64,000 nucleotides of DNA. Origin: Lepidodermella squamata. Its lineage: Eukaryota; Gastrotricha. The translations under genes were made by a program, and so were the position numbers. Positions 13,085-23,508 of the stretch are shown here, one piece after another. The DNA lies in assembly GCA_047495785.1 (NCBI GenBank), contig JBLDXI010000046.1, forward strand, positions 1,302,001 to 1,366,000. Direction: 5' to 3'. Below the pieces are notes generated by a model. It ran no database searches. It saw only the letters and a list, made by a program, of their open reading frames with translations, and was not told the DNA's origin. Position 1 is the stretch's first letter. Every line of letters begins with the position of its first letter.

Positions 13085-13483
13085 AAAAAATGAGGTTCCA
13101 GCACTGAAATTTTCAGATTCTTTGCGATTTCGGGGTTTTCGTTTTTTTCGATCGATACTAATCCCTAAACCAAGGATTTTTAATTTTAACCACATTTAGC
13201 CCCAAGGTGAGTAAAAAAATTGGCGCTATTGGGCTCCAAGACGGTTTATATCGGAAAAAATCACGGATTTGTAAAATCGATACTTAGAATCGATATTGGC
13301 TCTGCAGGCTCAAGTAAACTGACCGCTCATACCGCAAAATACGCATAATATGACGATCTATCCGTGAGGCATGAGGGCAAAAAATTAAGATTCTAATGAA
13401 GACATGAAACTCGAAAAACCACATTTACGGGAAATCTAGTGCTGAAATCTCAAATTTACGTGTTGGAACCCTAAATTTATGGT
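13085..13483 (-). repeat. Dispersed repeat family, copy 2 (longest)
   Basis: Read on the minus strand it starts with AATTTAGGGTTCCAACACG, passes through GAGCGGTCAGTTTACTTGAG and GAGCCAATATCGATTCTAAG, and ends with CGCAAAGAATCTGAAAATTT. It overlaps copy 1 at its 5' half and copy 4 at its 3' half, which allows a consensus of about 400 bases to be built. Confidence 0.65.
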
Positions 13484-14518
13484 GCGCACTTGGCACACCC
13501 CTTGAGAATAATTCAAACAAAAGGAAAAAAATTACGATAAATTCTGCGCGATTTTCAGTATAGGCCTCATCATGAATCTGAGATCACGGCTTAAAAAGAA
13601 ATATTCAAAAAAAATTAAATCATGAAAATTTTGCGGTTAGTGCCAAGTTTTGCGGCATTTTTGCGGCAAAATGATCCGATCAATTTGAAAAAAATTGCGA
13701 AATCCCATAAAACAGAAATAATAGCTAAAATTTCTTCACGAGATAATATTAACCTGCCGTGTAATACATATTGGTGAAATAAATAATTTCAAATTTATTA
13801 TAATGTAAAAAAAAACGAATTAAGGCCGGAAAATGAATAGGTCTTATGCCAGAAAAAGCGAAACCCTGAATAAAGGCGTATGACAAGCGAGCGCAAATAA
13901 ATGGCTTTGTAAAGGCGGATGATATTATTATTGTGTCAAGCAGCAGCCGTCGCTTTTTCTGGATTACATGTGTCGGCAAATGTCAACGGAATGTAATAGT
14001 TAGGCCACCCTGTTGGCAGGTATATAAGCGCAGTAATAATAATATCAACAACAACAGGCGAATAGCGACGCAACAGGATGCATCACAATCGGCAATGATC
14101 GCATTATTAAGGCAGCGCTAAAAAGCAGATCACGGCATCACAGACTGCGAGAATGGTGGGCGGAAGTGGGCGCGCATTCAAGAGGCTCGGACGCGCAACA
14201 AAAGAGGCACGAAGCGCCACCTTAAAGCCATTGTTATTACTGCTATCATGATTGCTTTGTATGCGGCCGCAGAAAAGTTGTTCTATTTTCTGCATATATA
14301 TAGCGGCAGTGGAGCTGCTTGAGTTGCTCATCACGTTCTGAACTCAATACTTATAGTACTTGGTAACAGGGGTCGGCGGCGGAAACTCTCGCTTGTATTG
14401 TATATGCCGGCCATCAACTCAAAACGTGAAACGAGAAGTGTTTCGTATACAACCTAAAGTAGTACCCACCACCGGATCCTATACTAATGTAATATATTAT
14501 ATATTTTTCGCGCTCTGA

Positions 14519-14540
14519 TCATTCATTCATTCATTCATTG
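14519..14540. repeat. (ATTC)n microsatellite
   Basis: Five tandem TCAT/ATTC units are directly visible (CATTCATTCATTCATTCATT). Confidence 0.8.
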
Positions 14541-15164
14541 AGCGGGTCCGAGCGAGCAACAAAATGATTTATAAACAAAACGCAAGAAAAGAACAGCGGC
14601 AGCTTTACTACGCCCTATTAGACCGCTGGCTGCTATATCCACAAATAAAAACAATAAACAACGCGCTAATAATACCTTGATAACGTCATTTCCGCCTCTC
14701 ATCAACAGCTGAAGCAATACATATGATATAGCCATCTCACCTTTTTTCTGGTCCGGCGTTTCATTCGCTGCTGTCAACGCACAATAAAACAGCCGCAGCG
14801 GCGTCGGGATTCCTGTCATCAATTAATTATTATTTATTCTCTAATTTTAATAGGCCAAGAAAAATTATGTCATTAAAACAACAACAATGTGTGAGAAAGA
14901 CCCAGCGCGCATTATTTTTGATGTCATGGCAAGAGATATACAAAAGCCGAGATTGATAACAAAGGTCAAGTTTGATAATAATTATAAAAAAAAACACGAA
15001 ATTTCTTTTGATTGAGCATCGCAAAATTTGATTCTGAGCAATAAACTAACAAACCATGATAATAATTCTCTGAAAGAAAGATCACGTGATAATATAAATT
15101 AATTGGAAAATGGCGCCGTTTTTTCCTGTAGCGGCAAAACGGCTTCCATTTTTAGCGGCAACAA

Positions 15165-17962
15165 TCATGCGAAAGACAGAATTATTACAGCTGAAATTAG
15201 CGTAAGAATAAAATTATTGCAGCTCATCGATCGAGTCGCGTGATTTTCTTCATGAATCGAGTCGTAATCAGGGTCGTCGAAAATGACATTATTTTCACTG
15301 TAATCAAGTTCATTCCGCGAAATCGGAGGCGGCATATTTACAGGTAATTTCATCCCTCGCTTCAGCGTTACTACAGCCGCTTTTTTCGTCGTTGAAGTGA
15401 CCGGGATGACTTTCTTCGTCGTAGTTTTCGGCGGTAAGGTGATTTCGTCGGATCGAACGGCAAGTTCGGTGACGTATTTTTCGTAGATCGAGGCGAGTAT
15501 AACGGGGTCCGTTTCTTTGTCGACTTCGCATTTACTGCCCACAGCTTCGGATTGGATGTTGAAAAAATCGAGGAGAAAATGAGCGGCGTGCACGCCTTGA
15601 CCGCGCGGACAGTTCGCCAACAAAACACGGGCGCGACAGCCCAAAATTAGCTGAAAAAAAAAGAAAATATTTTACAAATTCGACTAATTAAGTCTAAAAA
15701 AGCAGGACCATACATACGAGAAATTAAATGAATTTTTTAATTTATATGGATTTTTGACGAAAAAATAGCGATCGATCCAACCTAATTATTTTCGAATTTT
15801 TCTGAATTTCTTGTATTTATAATGGACTCATTGATTTCGACGTATTATTTCGAGATCGAAGCTGAAATTTGAACTGAAAAATTGAATTGAATCAACCCTA
15901 ACGAACCGGCCAGCCCTCGCCCATCTAACTTTCTCGCCGAATATTCATCAGGAGAAAAAGTTGATTTGACATTAGAAAAGTTTTCTGTTGCTCCTGATTT
16001 GTCAATCTTAAAACCGGTTGCTGGTATGGCATTACTTGAAGTTCCTGCTACTTTGGTCGGAGGATTGTGCAACATTGGCGACAATGTGTATAAGTACATC
16101 TTGGGATGTAAAGGCTTAGCATCAAGTGCTTGTCTTAGCTTCACACACGGTATCGTTGCCAGCAATTCTTATGTTGGCGCTGATATTTCACTAACCGCTC
16201 AGAGTTTTTACTCATAGACTTTTAAAATGACTTCTATCGATGTCAAATCTTCTGTTGAAACAGTGGCTGCGGTGGAAGCATTACAAGGGCACCGTCGTGA
16301 TGTATATCATAAACTAAGACCTCACGTTTTTCGTATTGCTGGCGAATTTAATGGTGCCGGGCAACTAGTTTTCGCCCGTACCGCGATCACGATATCATAA
16401 TTTCTGCTGGGCACATTAACAACCCTAACAACACTGCCAAATCGGTCTACGGCGACAAGCTCACTGAAATGACGAAAAAGGTCGAGCACTGACCGCCGGG
16501 TGCCAATCACTCGTTAGGTTGCGCCCAGAACGCTGGTTTCAGTCGGCTCGAAGCTATAACAATCGGCAATCCGAGGCAGGAGGAGGAGGAGAACCCGACA
16601 AGGAGAGGGAAAGTCTACACGATCTTCACTCAAAGCTGCGCGAGGCAGTTCCGAAGTTGAAGGAACGAATCCATACGTGAAACGGTTGGGGAGATTTCCG
16701 GCGAAATCCGGTCCGAGCAAGGAACACAGGCAACGCGACGTCATGGTTAAACTGCCACCGGGCTTCACCAACATCAAGCTGGTTCGGAAGCTTGTCGCGT
16801 GAAAAAAACTGAAATTGATAGGCTAATTTTTTGCAATATCTGCACCATTTTATGTATCTCCGAATCGTGGCACTCTGCTGATGATATTAGCCATATTCCT
16901 GAATTAATTATTCTCAAAACTTTTCTATTTTTGAGTTCCATGGTGTTCAAAATGGGGCATTTAGGTATAACCCGATTTAAAAATCGAAGTTGAAATTGAA
17001 AATGAAAAATCGGACGAGATCAGACGAGATCGGATCATAGAAACGAAGTTAGGCTTAGGATTCAAAAGTCAATTTGTTGATCAATTTTAAATTTTTTAAG
17101 TTTTAAATTCCGGTTTTTTTATTTACCTAAAAATCTCCGATCGAATTATTTTCTGAGGTTTCGGAATTTTTGAGATGAGGTTTCGGAATTTTTGGCGTTT
17201 GGGGGATCTATTAAGTTGCTGACGGTCCTTGACATCTTTTGAAATTGAATTTCATCTTCAGTGAAAGTCCGTTTAGCACCTTTTCAAAGATATCAAATTC
17301 CCCTTCCTCTAAAATTCGGAAAATTAACATTTCAATTTCTCTTATATATTTTGACCCAGCAAAATATGTACTAAAGTTATTTTTTTAGTTTTTACCTTAA
17401 ATTTACTGCAATCAGCTTCAGTCATATTTTTCGTGACAGTCGTATTTTCGAAATCGATGCCTAAAACGGGCGCGAATTGGCGGCACTCGTTGTTGGCCGA
17501 TTCCGCAACTTCACGCCTGCAAACAATGTGGCTCTCGAGCCGTGACCACATATTGTTATCGCAGATGTAATTCCACTGGTTCAGGAAAAGATTCAGCCCA
17601 AAAACTTTGAACACGTCATTGCACTGCTCCCGAAACGGGTTGACGCACGTATCGATCTGCTTAAACGCGCCGCAATCTGTTGTGACCTCATTTTTCAGCG
17701 CCTGGGTGTCGATTTGCGGCTCTTGGAGCCATTTCGTAATTTTCGTCGCTTGCATGCACCGTTCACGATTGCCAACGCCTTTTTTGGCTAGCTCAAAAAT
17801 ATTCTGAGACCCGCAAGTTTGGCGGGGTAGGCCGAGTTTCGACGACGTGAAGCATCGCACGATGACTTTCATAGCGCAAAAATCGCTAGCGTTGAACGTG
17901 AACGGGGCCAAGCGACCATCGACAAGAATCAGCGAACTGGTAAAAATGAGGAGTAACAACAT
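15165..17962 (-). CDS. Secreted Cys-rich protein with probable GPI anchor
   Basis: Exons 17962-17396 and 15650-15165 give 350 residues, joined in phase 0 (TTTAAG|CTAATT). The N-terminus (MLLLLIFTSSLILVDG) is a signal peptide, and the last 15 residues (FILTLISAVIILSFA) form a hydrophobic tail typical of a GPI signal. Between them is a Cys-rich helical region that appears to repeat three times: DFCAMKVIVRC, DCGAFKQIDTC and DCSKFKLILGC each open a unit with two Cys spaced about seven residues apart and further Cys downstream. The pattern recalls invertebrate DUF19/T20D4.11-like or hemolymph-glycoprotein-like domains, but I am not certain of the family. A Thr/Lys-rich linker and an acidic segment precede the tail. 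Confidence 0.65.
15651..17395. other. Long intron with unidentified coding-like debris on the plus strand
   Basis: Within the intron, an open frame from about 15890 to 16217 (plus) runs for over 100 codons, with LEVPATLVGGLCNIGDN in the middle, and is followed ten bases later by an ATG frame at 16227 opening MTSIDVKSSVETVAAV. The latter appears to continue with a frameshift to about 16490. Composition is coding-like, unlike the AT-rich flanks. I cannot name the source; a retroelement or endogenous viral fragment is possible. Confidence 0.35.
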
Positions 17963-18059
17963 TTTTCTAAATAAAACCTATATACTAAAAAGAAATGAAA
18001 TTAGATTACAATTCGATAGAAGGTCCCAAATTGACCAGTTTCGATGATAGTGATAAGAA

Positions 18060-18673
18060 AAAATTAAAGAAAATTTGAATCGGACCAATGCATCAAAGTC
18101 TCGAAATGACCCGTACGATTGTTAGCCCTGTCTATTTAAGAATAGGCAATAATAATTGCGACAAAATACTTGAATCGGACATAATCAATGTCGACGAATC
18201 AGGTGAGAAAAAGAACAAAGAATTTCAAGTTGAAGTCAACTTTATATTACTGTTCGCAGAGTGCGATGTGCCGGTGGAAAGATGTCAAAGGAACGCGTAA
18301 CCATTCTCATTGGATCGATTATGGTCGGAAACGAGAAGACTCCCTTGCTAGCCATCGGAAAGCCTGTTTATAGAGGCATTTGGCTGAGCGTAAAACGTAC
18401 GGGCCAAGCCAAGGCTTGGATGGTAGGTCCTACTTGAACGAGGTATCTTCTTTCATGAGAGAACGACTTATTCGAGCTAATCGCAAAATCTGTGTTCTCC
18501 AGCCTCGCATAATTTACGGTCTGAAGAAAAGATACAGCAGGGCTCTGTTTTCAAGGCAGATAGCGTTCTTGGACGATAATCCTACTGAGAGGCTCGACGA
18601 AATACCACACGACTCAGTTCGGTATAACCAGCCTATTTTGCACGGCTTAGAAAACTCTGATTTCAAATATTGA
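18060..18673 (+). pseudogene. Degenerate Tigger/pogo-type DDE transposase
   Basis: Three frames in order resemble a pogo/Tigger DDE transposase: IINVDESG (first catalytic Asp), then SKERVTILIGSIMVGNEKT and LLAIGKPVYRG, then AKAWMVGPT and FMRERLIRANRKICVL. These match the usual order NADETG, KERVTVLL..GTEK, LVIGKS, AWM and NRKILL. The reading frame changes at least twice and there are stop codons, so this copy is dead. The second catalytic Asp (normally LFLDN) reads VLQPR here. The DNA-binding half is not seen upstream. Confidence 0.55.
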
Positions 18674-20717
18674 GGATTTAAAATTCAAAAAAAATAAAAA
18701 AACAAAGCAGTTAATTTTTTTAAACCACAAGAAAATGGAGTTCGAATTTTTCAATTTTAGAATAAAATCGCACATTCCACGATTCACCTCAATAAAAATT
18801 ATGATATAAAAAATTACCATACGAATCCTTAGCCGGAAGTTGACCAAGCGTATAAATTCTCACTTTTATCGAATTCAATCAAGTGAAACTAATTTTTTGT
18901 GAAAAAAAATCCACTTGAAAAAAACGAACGTGACCGGTTAAAAAAGTGCGAAAGTCAACGAAGCGTGATGGCTATCAGATGGGTCAAAAATGCGCGCGCG
19001 CTTTGTCAAACAGGGTTCATTTGCTTTGTCAAGTATATGATGTCACAGGGGTTGTCGTCAAAAGATGATAGTAGTGGTGGTTGTAGTGGTAATAACAGCA
19101 AACAACAAGACGACAGGAGTTGCACAGCCGCCACTTAGCGCAAACAAAGGCATTAGCCGTGTCTTCAATCACGCGCGCGCAGAAATGCCGCCGCCGCAGA
19201 GTTTTTCTCCTCCAGCCATTCATGCAAACACATGAAAAAGGTGGATATATACCCCGAGACCGCTACGTTATTACTACTACTAGACAAGCGTGTGTTGTCA
19301 AAGGCAAAAGAAAGAGCCACTACATGAAGTATAGGTACGTATTCTGCGCATATTTATACAGGTAATATACGAGGCCTAGAAACCATAACAAACACAGCTA
19401 TAACACGATGACGGGAACACTACTTCTTGTACATGCCTGCTTGCATTTTACCTGCATACAGAACACGTTTAGGTAGTATTTGGTGGATGCCGTTGTTGCA
19501 TGAAGGCAATAGAGAAATAGTAATCATGATGATGATATTACATCGGCGGGGGTTTCTGATTATATTACAAACGGCTGGTCCAAACTAGCGTTTCCAAACG
19601 TTTATTACCTACCATCAGCTTATAGTCACAATTTAGGCCCCTGGCTCATTCAGAATCCACAATATCAACATTTCTTAAAATATAATGAGTTCTTCTAGAT
19701 TCAACTGTAAATTTCGATGTGTAAGATTTTTAGATTATCTATTCTAAATGCGGGGTTGGGTTACTCCGAAGCCGGAAGGACATCCAAGCTTGCTGGCAGG
19801 GATGAAAATTGAAACTTCGCATTATGATTTTTTTAGTGACAATTTTTTCCAGCATCGATTCCAACTTACAATTTACACAGAAATCAATCAAACTTTTCAG
19901 ATAATTTAGTGGGTTGGATCATTCGAAATTGCATTAAAATGTTTAGAAATCGAGTAAATTTGTATTTTTTCAATATAATTTTTGAAAATTATTTTTTTCG
20001 TTAGAAAGTTACGATGTAAAAAAGACTCAAATAGATGGAATCGCCAAATATTGTTTTACTGTAGACCTTTTAGGATCGTCTTGCATTATTCCCGAGCCAC
20101 TTTTAGAGAAACCAGGAAATATCGAGTATTGAATTCGCCCAATAATTATTTTTCAAAATTGTACAATATTTCATTATTAATTATTGGAAATTCAAATCAA
20201 TAACCGTAAATTAAGATCGACTTAAGGCCTCATCTTCTCTTTGAGAATACAGTGTAATAATGATTTTTCAAACTATTCAAAATGGCACCTTTCAAGTTTT
20301 GAAATTTGGTTCCGCTAGGTCATATTTTCATTTTTTAGTATTAATATTAAAAAAATATTTATAATAATAATATTAAAATTTGGGTCCTACTGTTAGCGGA
20401 ACCAAATGTGCTGTCAGCGGAACCTAATTTTAGACTTTTCTAGTAGCCTGAAATCGTTTTCGAATGTATATCGCAGGTCAAGATTGGCCCCAATAATTCT
20501 GGAAAATTCACCAGTGAATTCAGGGCAATATTCTCTATAAGACGGAGTGTTCAATTCAGACTTTATGCTTAGCCTAAAATTCGTAGAAATATTCAAAAAA
20601 CGACTCTTGGCATATTTCGAATTTGGTTCCGCTAAAAGATATACCGTTAAAATTTTCACACGAATAAGTAATTAATTTCCATTTCTTGAATGTTGTAGTT
20701 ATGATTTTTTGAAAAAA
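18674..20717. other. Intergenic, mostly featureless
   Basis: AT-rich sequence without supported genes. The last 415 bases carry four GCGGAACC motifs upstream of 7TM gene D. Confidence 0.5.
20303..20636. repeat. Cluster of four GCGGAACC motifs in both orientations
   Basis: AATTTGGTTCCGCTA at 20303-20317, TTAGCGGAACCAAAT at 20393-20407, CAGCGGAACCTAAT at 20415-20428 and AATTTGGTTCCGCTAAA at 20620-20636. The same inverted motif is found upstream of 7TM gene A. It could be the end of a dispersed element or a shared upstream site. Confidence 0.5.
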
Positions 20718-21839
20718 ATGGAGGATCCCTCTTCATTTGACAACGACACGTTGGGCATTGCCTCGAATGAGCTGCCAATGGAGGATATAATAAACTACGC
20801 CCATCAACACCCGCAAGTATCAGCCGGCCTGACCAATCTACTCGCTTTCATCGTAACAACCAGCGCCTTATCAGCAATTATCCAAAGTTCGGTGCTTCTT
20901 TTCGGATTTGCGACCAGGCATCGCCAAAGCCTATCCGCCGACTACGCCTATGCAATAATCCACCTATCAACCATCACCCTCGCCCTAGTTGGCCTCAGTT
21001 ACATGGGCCCGTTATTCAAAGACGCGTTAGGCGCGGTTAGGATGACGAAAATTCATTTGGATAAGTCAGTTTTGACTCAGTCAGCGACTAATTCCTACAA
21101 CTGCTTCGTGCCTTTCGTTTTCCAAGTCTGCCACATGTTGATGTTTTATACAATTTCACTGACAGCCCTCGCCAATTATCTAAACATCGCCTTCCCGCGA
21201 TATTCAATGTCGACTAAATCTATGGTAGTCGTCTGCCTGGCTATTTCCATTTTCTGCACCCTGGTCAATATGCACTTTTTGCTGGCTCATTGCATCAGCG
21301 AGACATCTGAGGCGCTTTTCGACGTCGATGACTCAAGCGTGGTCGTTAAATACGTGATAGTCGACGGAATGGCGTTTCTACTCACCCTACTGCTTTGCGG
21401 CCACTCGTTCTCGTTGATCTCGGCGACCCAAAACGCGCCAGACGCGAAGATCTGGAAGCGGGAATGCGTCGCCTCAGTCACGGTCGCGCTTCTTTTCGGA
21501 ATTAACACCGCTTTAACCTTCGTTATCAACGTAGCCTCCTCCGGGTCTGTTGCGTTCACCCTTCACGCGACTCATATAACAATGACGGTTAACATGGTGA
21601 CTTTAGCGATGATTCCGTTGAGTTTGACCATCCTACGCCCGGCGACTCATGCGGATTTCGAGAATTTTTTCGAGCGAATTCGGGTGCGAATTTTCTCGGG
21701 CGAGGACGATCTGCCGAGCTGCTGCTCCCGCTGCTTGTCCCACCCCAGCCCGCAACAGGTCGACATGGAACCGTACTGGGTGTACGCCGAATCTCACGAC
21801 ACGGCTCAACTGGTCGCCGCGAATAACCCTTCAAAATAA
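20718..21839 (+). CDS. Divergent seven-TM receptor, family member D, intronless
   Basis: A single exon of 373 residues from ATG at 20718. Seven hydrophobic segments are clear. Cys before TM3 (NCFVPFVFQVCHMLMFY) and after TM4 (VNMHFLLAHC) match the family, as do VKYVIVDGMAF in TM5 and LTILRPATHADFENFF after TM7 (compare TATTRPATRLDVNGLF in member A). DRY is replaced by LNIAFPRYS. Members A and B each have one intron, at different places, so this intronless copy may be a retrocopy or may have lost introns. A three-codon upstream frame (ATG ATT TTT TGA) sits at 20701-20712. The gene converges on GET4 with a 219-base gap. Confidence 0.7.
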   Translation: MEDPSSFDNDTLGIASNELPMEDIINYAHQHPQVSAGLTNLLAFIVTTSALSAIIQSSVLLFGFATRHRQSLSADYAYAIIHLSTITLALVGLSYMGPLFKDALGAVRMTKIHLDKSVLTQSATNSYNCFVPFVFQVCHMLMFYTISLTALANYLNIAFPRYSMSTKSMVVVCLAISIFCTLVNMHFLLAHCISETSEALFDVDDSSVVVKYVIVDGMAFLLTLLLCGHSFSLISATQNAPDAKIWKRECVASVTVALLFGINTALTFVINVASSGSVAFTLHATHITMTVNMVTLAMIPLSLTILRPATHADFENFFERIRVRIFSGEDDLPSCCSRCLSHPSPQQVDMEPYWVYAESHDTAQLVAANNPSK

Positions 21840-22058
21840 AGGCGAACTTTTCTAATCACGAATAATATTGTAATAATAAATCTGATTTTTTTGCCAATTT
21901 TTATTCCCTGTTTATATATCACCTGATATCTGGAATACAAGTATAAGCGACCACAACCCCGGCCAAGGAACAAAAAATAATCACAAGACAAACAAATTTT
22001 GTACACAATAAGCACATAATGCACTAATACATAGAATATTTAACGATTTTAGATCGGC

Positions 22059-23508
22059 CTAGTCTAAATCGTTATGCTGGTTCGAAGCCGGCCGGTTCGG
22101 CATAGATGGCAGCGATTCCGAGGCTACTTCGTAGAACTCCCCGTCGTCTTCTTGCTGCTCGCCTTCTTCATCATCGTCATAGTCGTCTTCCTCCTCGCCC
22201 GGTTCGGCGAATGATGAGAATATGGTGTTCATCAAACCGCCAAGGAAACCGCCTGGTTGCGACCGTGATGAATTGTCAGCTGGGGGCAAGCCGAAAAAGA
22301 GCTGTCCAATACGATCAAGGTGCTAAGCAACAAATATAAAAATAATTATTACAAAATATGCCAGTAAAAATCTACCTTAAAATAAACCGGATCTCTCCTT
22401 AGAACAACAGCATACTGCTCGCAAAGGACAGTGAAAAGTGGCAAGCGTTTTCTGTTGAAAAATATTGAGAAAATTCTGTTGCATTTTCAGTGCCAACTTA
22501 CTGCTCTACTGTGAGTATCAAATAGTGCAGAAAGTTAAGTAGTGGATATTGAAAAGGAGGAGTCGATGTCGCAATTGCAGGGTGCTGAGAGGTGTATGAT
22601 TTCAAGGCCTGTTTTGCAATAGCCGTCCGTTTCATACAAAGATAACTATTAAAAAAAATTTAGCCGCGATTTTAAAACGAGAAACAAACAAACTGTAACA
22701 CAGCTTGAGCAATGAATAGATCGACTTCTGTTCGAAATCCGAGCAATCGCTGAAATTCAACAAGCATCGTTCCGCAAGACGTCCCGTCACTTGACATAAG
22801 AAAATGGTGTCGACTCTCCGAGTAATTTTTCTCTATTTAGACCTTCATTACAATTGAGTTAATTGAAATGAACAAAAAGCTAACCTTTCCATAAATTCAT
22901 TGCGATAGCTTGATGGATGTCAGGGTGGCCGTATTTCACCGCAAATGACAATTCAACCCCAGCTAAAGCGTCTGTGGTAGCTTGTGGCACTTGGGTTGAG
23001 TCACCAGCTCGAGCGTGTTTAACTCGCTTGCAAGCTTCGGACGACCATTTCACAGAGCCGTTTACGAAATTGACTCTGTCAGGGTGATCATTGCGAATAA
23101 AACCATGCAGTTTACCAATACGATCTAAAGTGATACGAATACGAAAATTAAATTCAAAATGAAAAGCTCTTCTGTCATACCTATCGTTTCTTTATTGATC
23201 GGCGCCTTGTGGTCCATCAAAATAGTAAGGAATAGCAGGGATAAATCAGTTCCACTGTCGACCTGTTGCTTCGCGAACAACTCGCTAGCTCCATTGTATA
23301 GCAGTGTTAATGCTTCAGGAATGCGGTCTTGAGAAACGTATCTACATGGTAAATAGTAATTACAACAAATCTACAAAGTTAATACACGAATTTCCTACCT
23401 GAAGTGTAAGGCCCGGTATCGCTGATGTGCTTCATAATAGTCTCCTTGTTCCAATGAAGAACGAATGCGTTCCAGAATCTTAGCTTCTTGTCGTGCGTTA
23501 ACAGCCAT
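22059..23508 (-). CDS. GET4: GET4/TRC35, tail-anchored protein targeting factor
   Basis: Seven exons (23508-23399, 23341-23181, 23124-22885, 22832-22694, 22645-22502, 22451-22376, 22322-22059) give 377 residues. GET4 is the alpha-solenoid scaffold that, with UBL4A/GET5 and BAG6, hands tail-anchored membrane proteins from SGTA to TRC40 in the cytosol. Recognisable stretches in order: [97 protein letters not shown]. These align along the whole human protein (327 residues); the extra length is an acidic C-terminal tail. No catalytic residues are expected. Confidence 0.92.

Larger units (their letters stand above)
10094..15164. other. Gene-poor 5-kb region
   Basis: No convincing gene. Contents: AT-rich DNA, short GCGCGC tracts, a CAACAA tract near 12.31 kb, an ATTC microsatellite at about 14.52 kb, and repeat copy 2 at 13.09-13.48 kb. 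A 145-codon ATG-started frame at 11054-11491 (minus) is hydrophobic but matches nothing I know. Confidence 0.5.
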
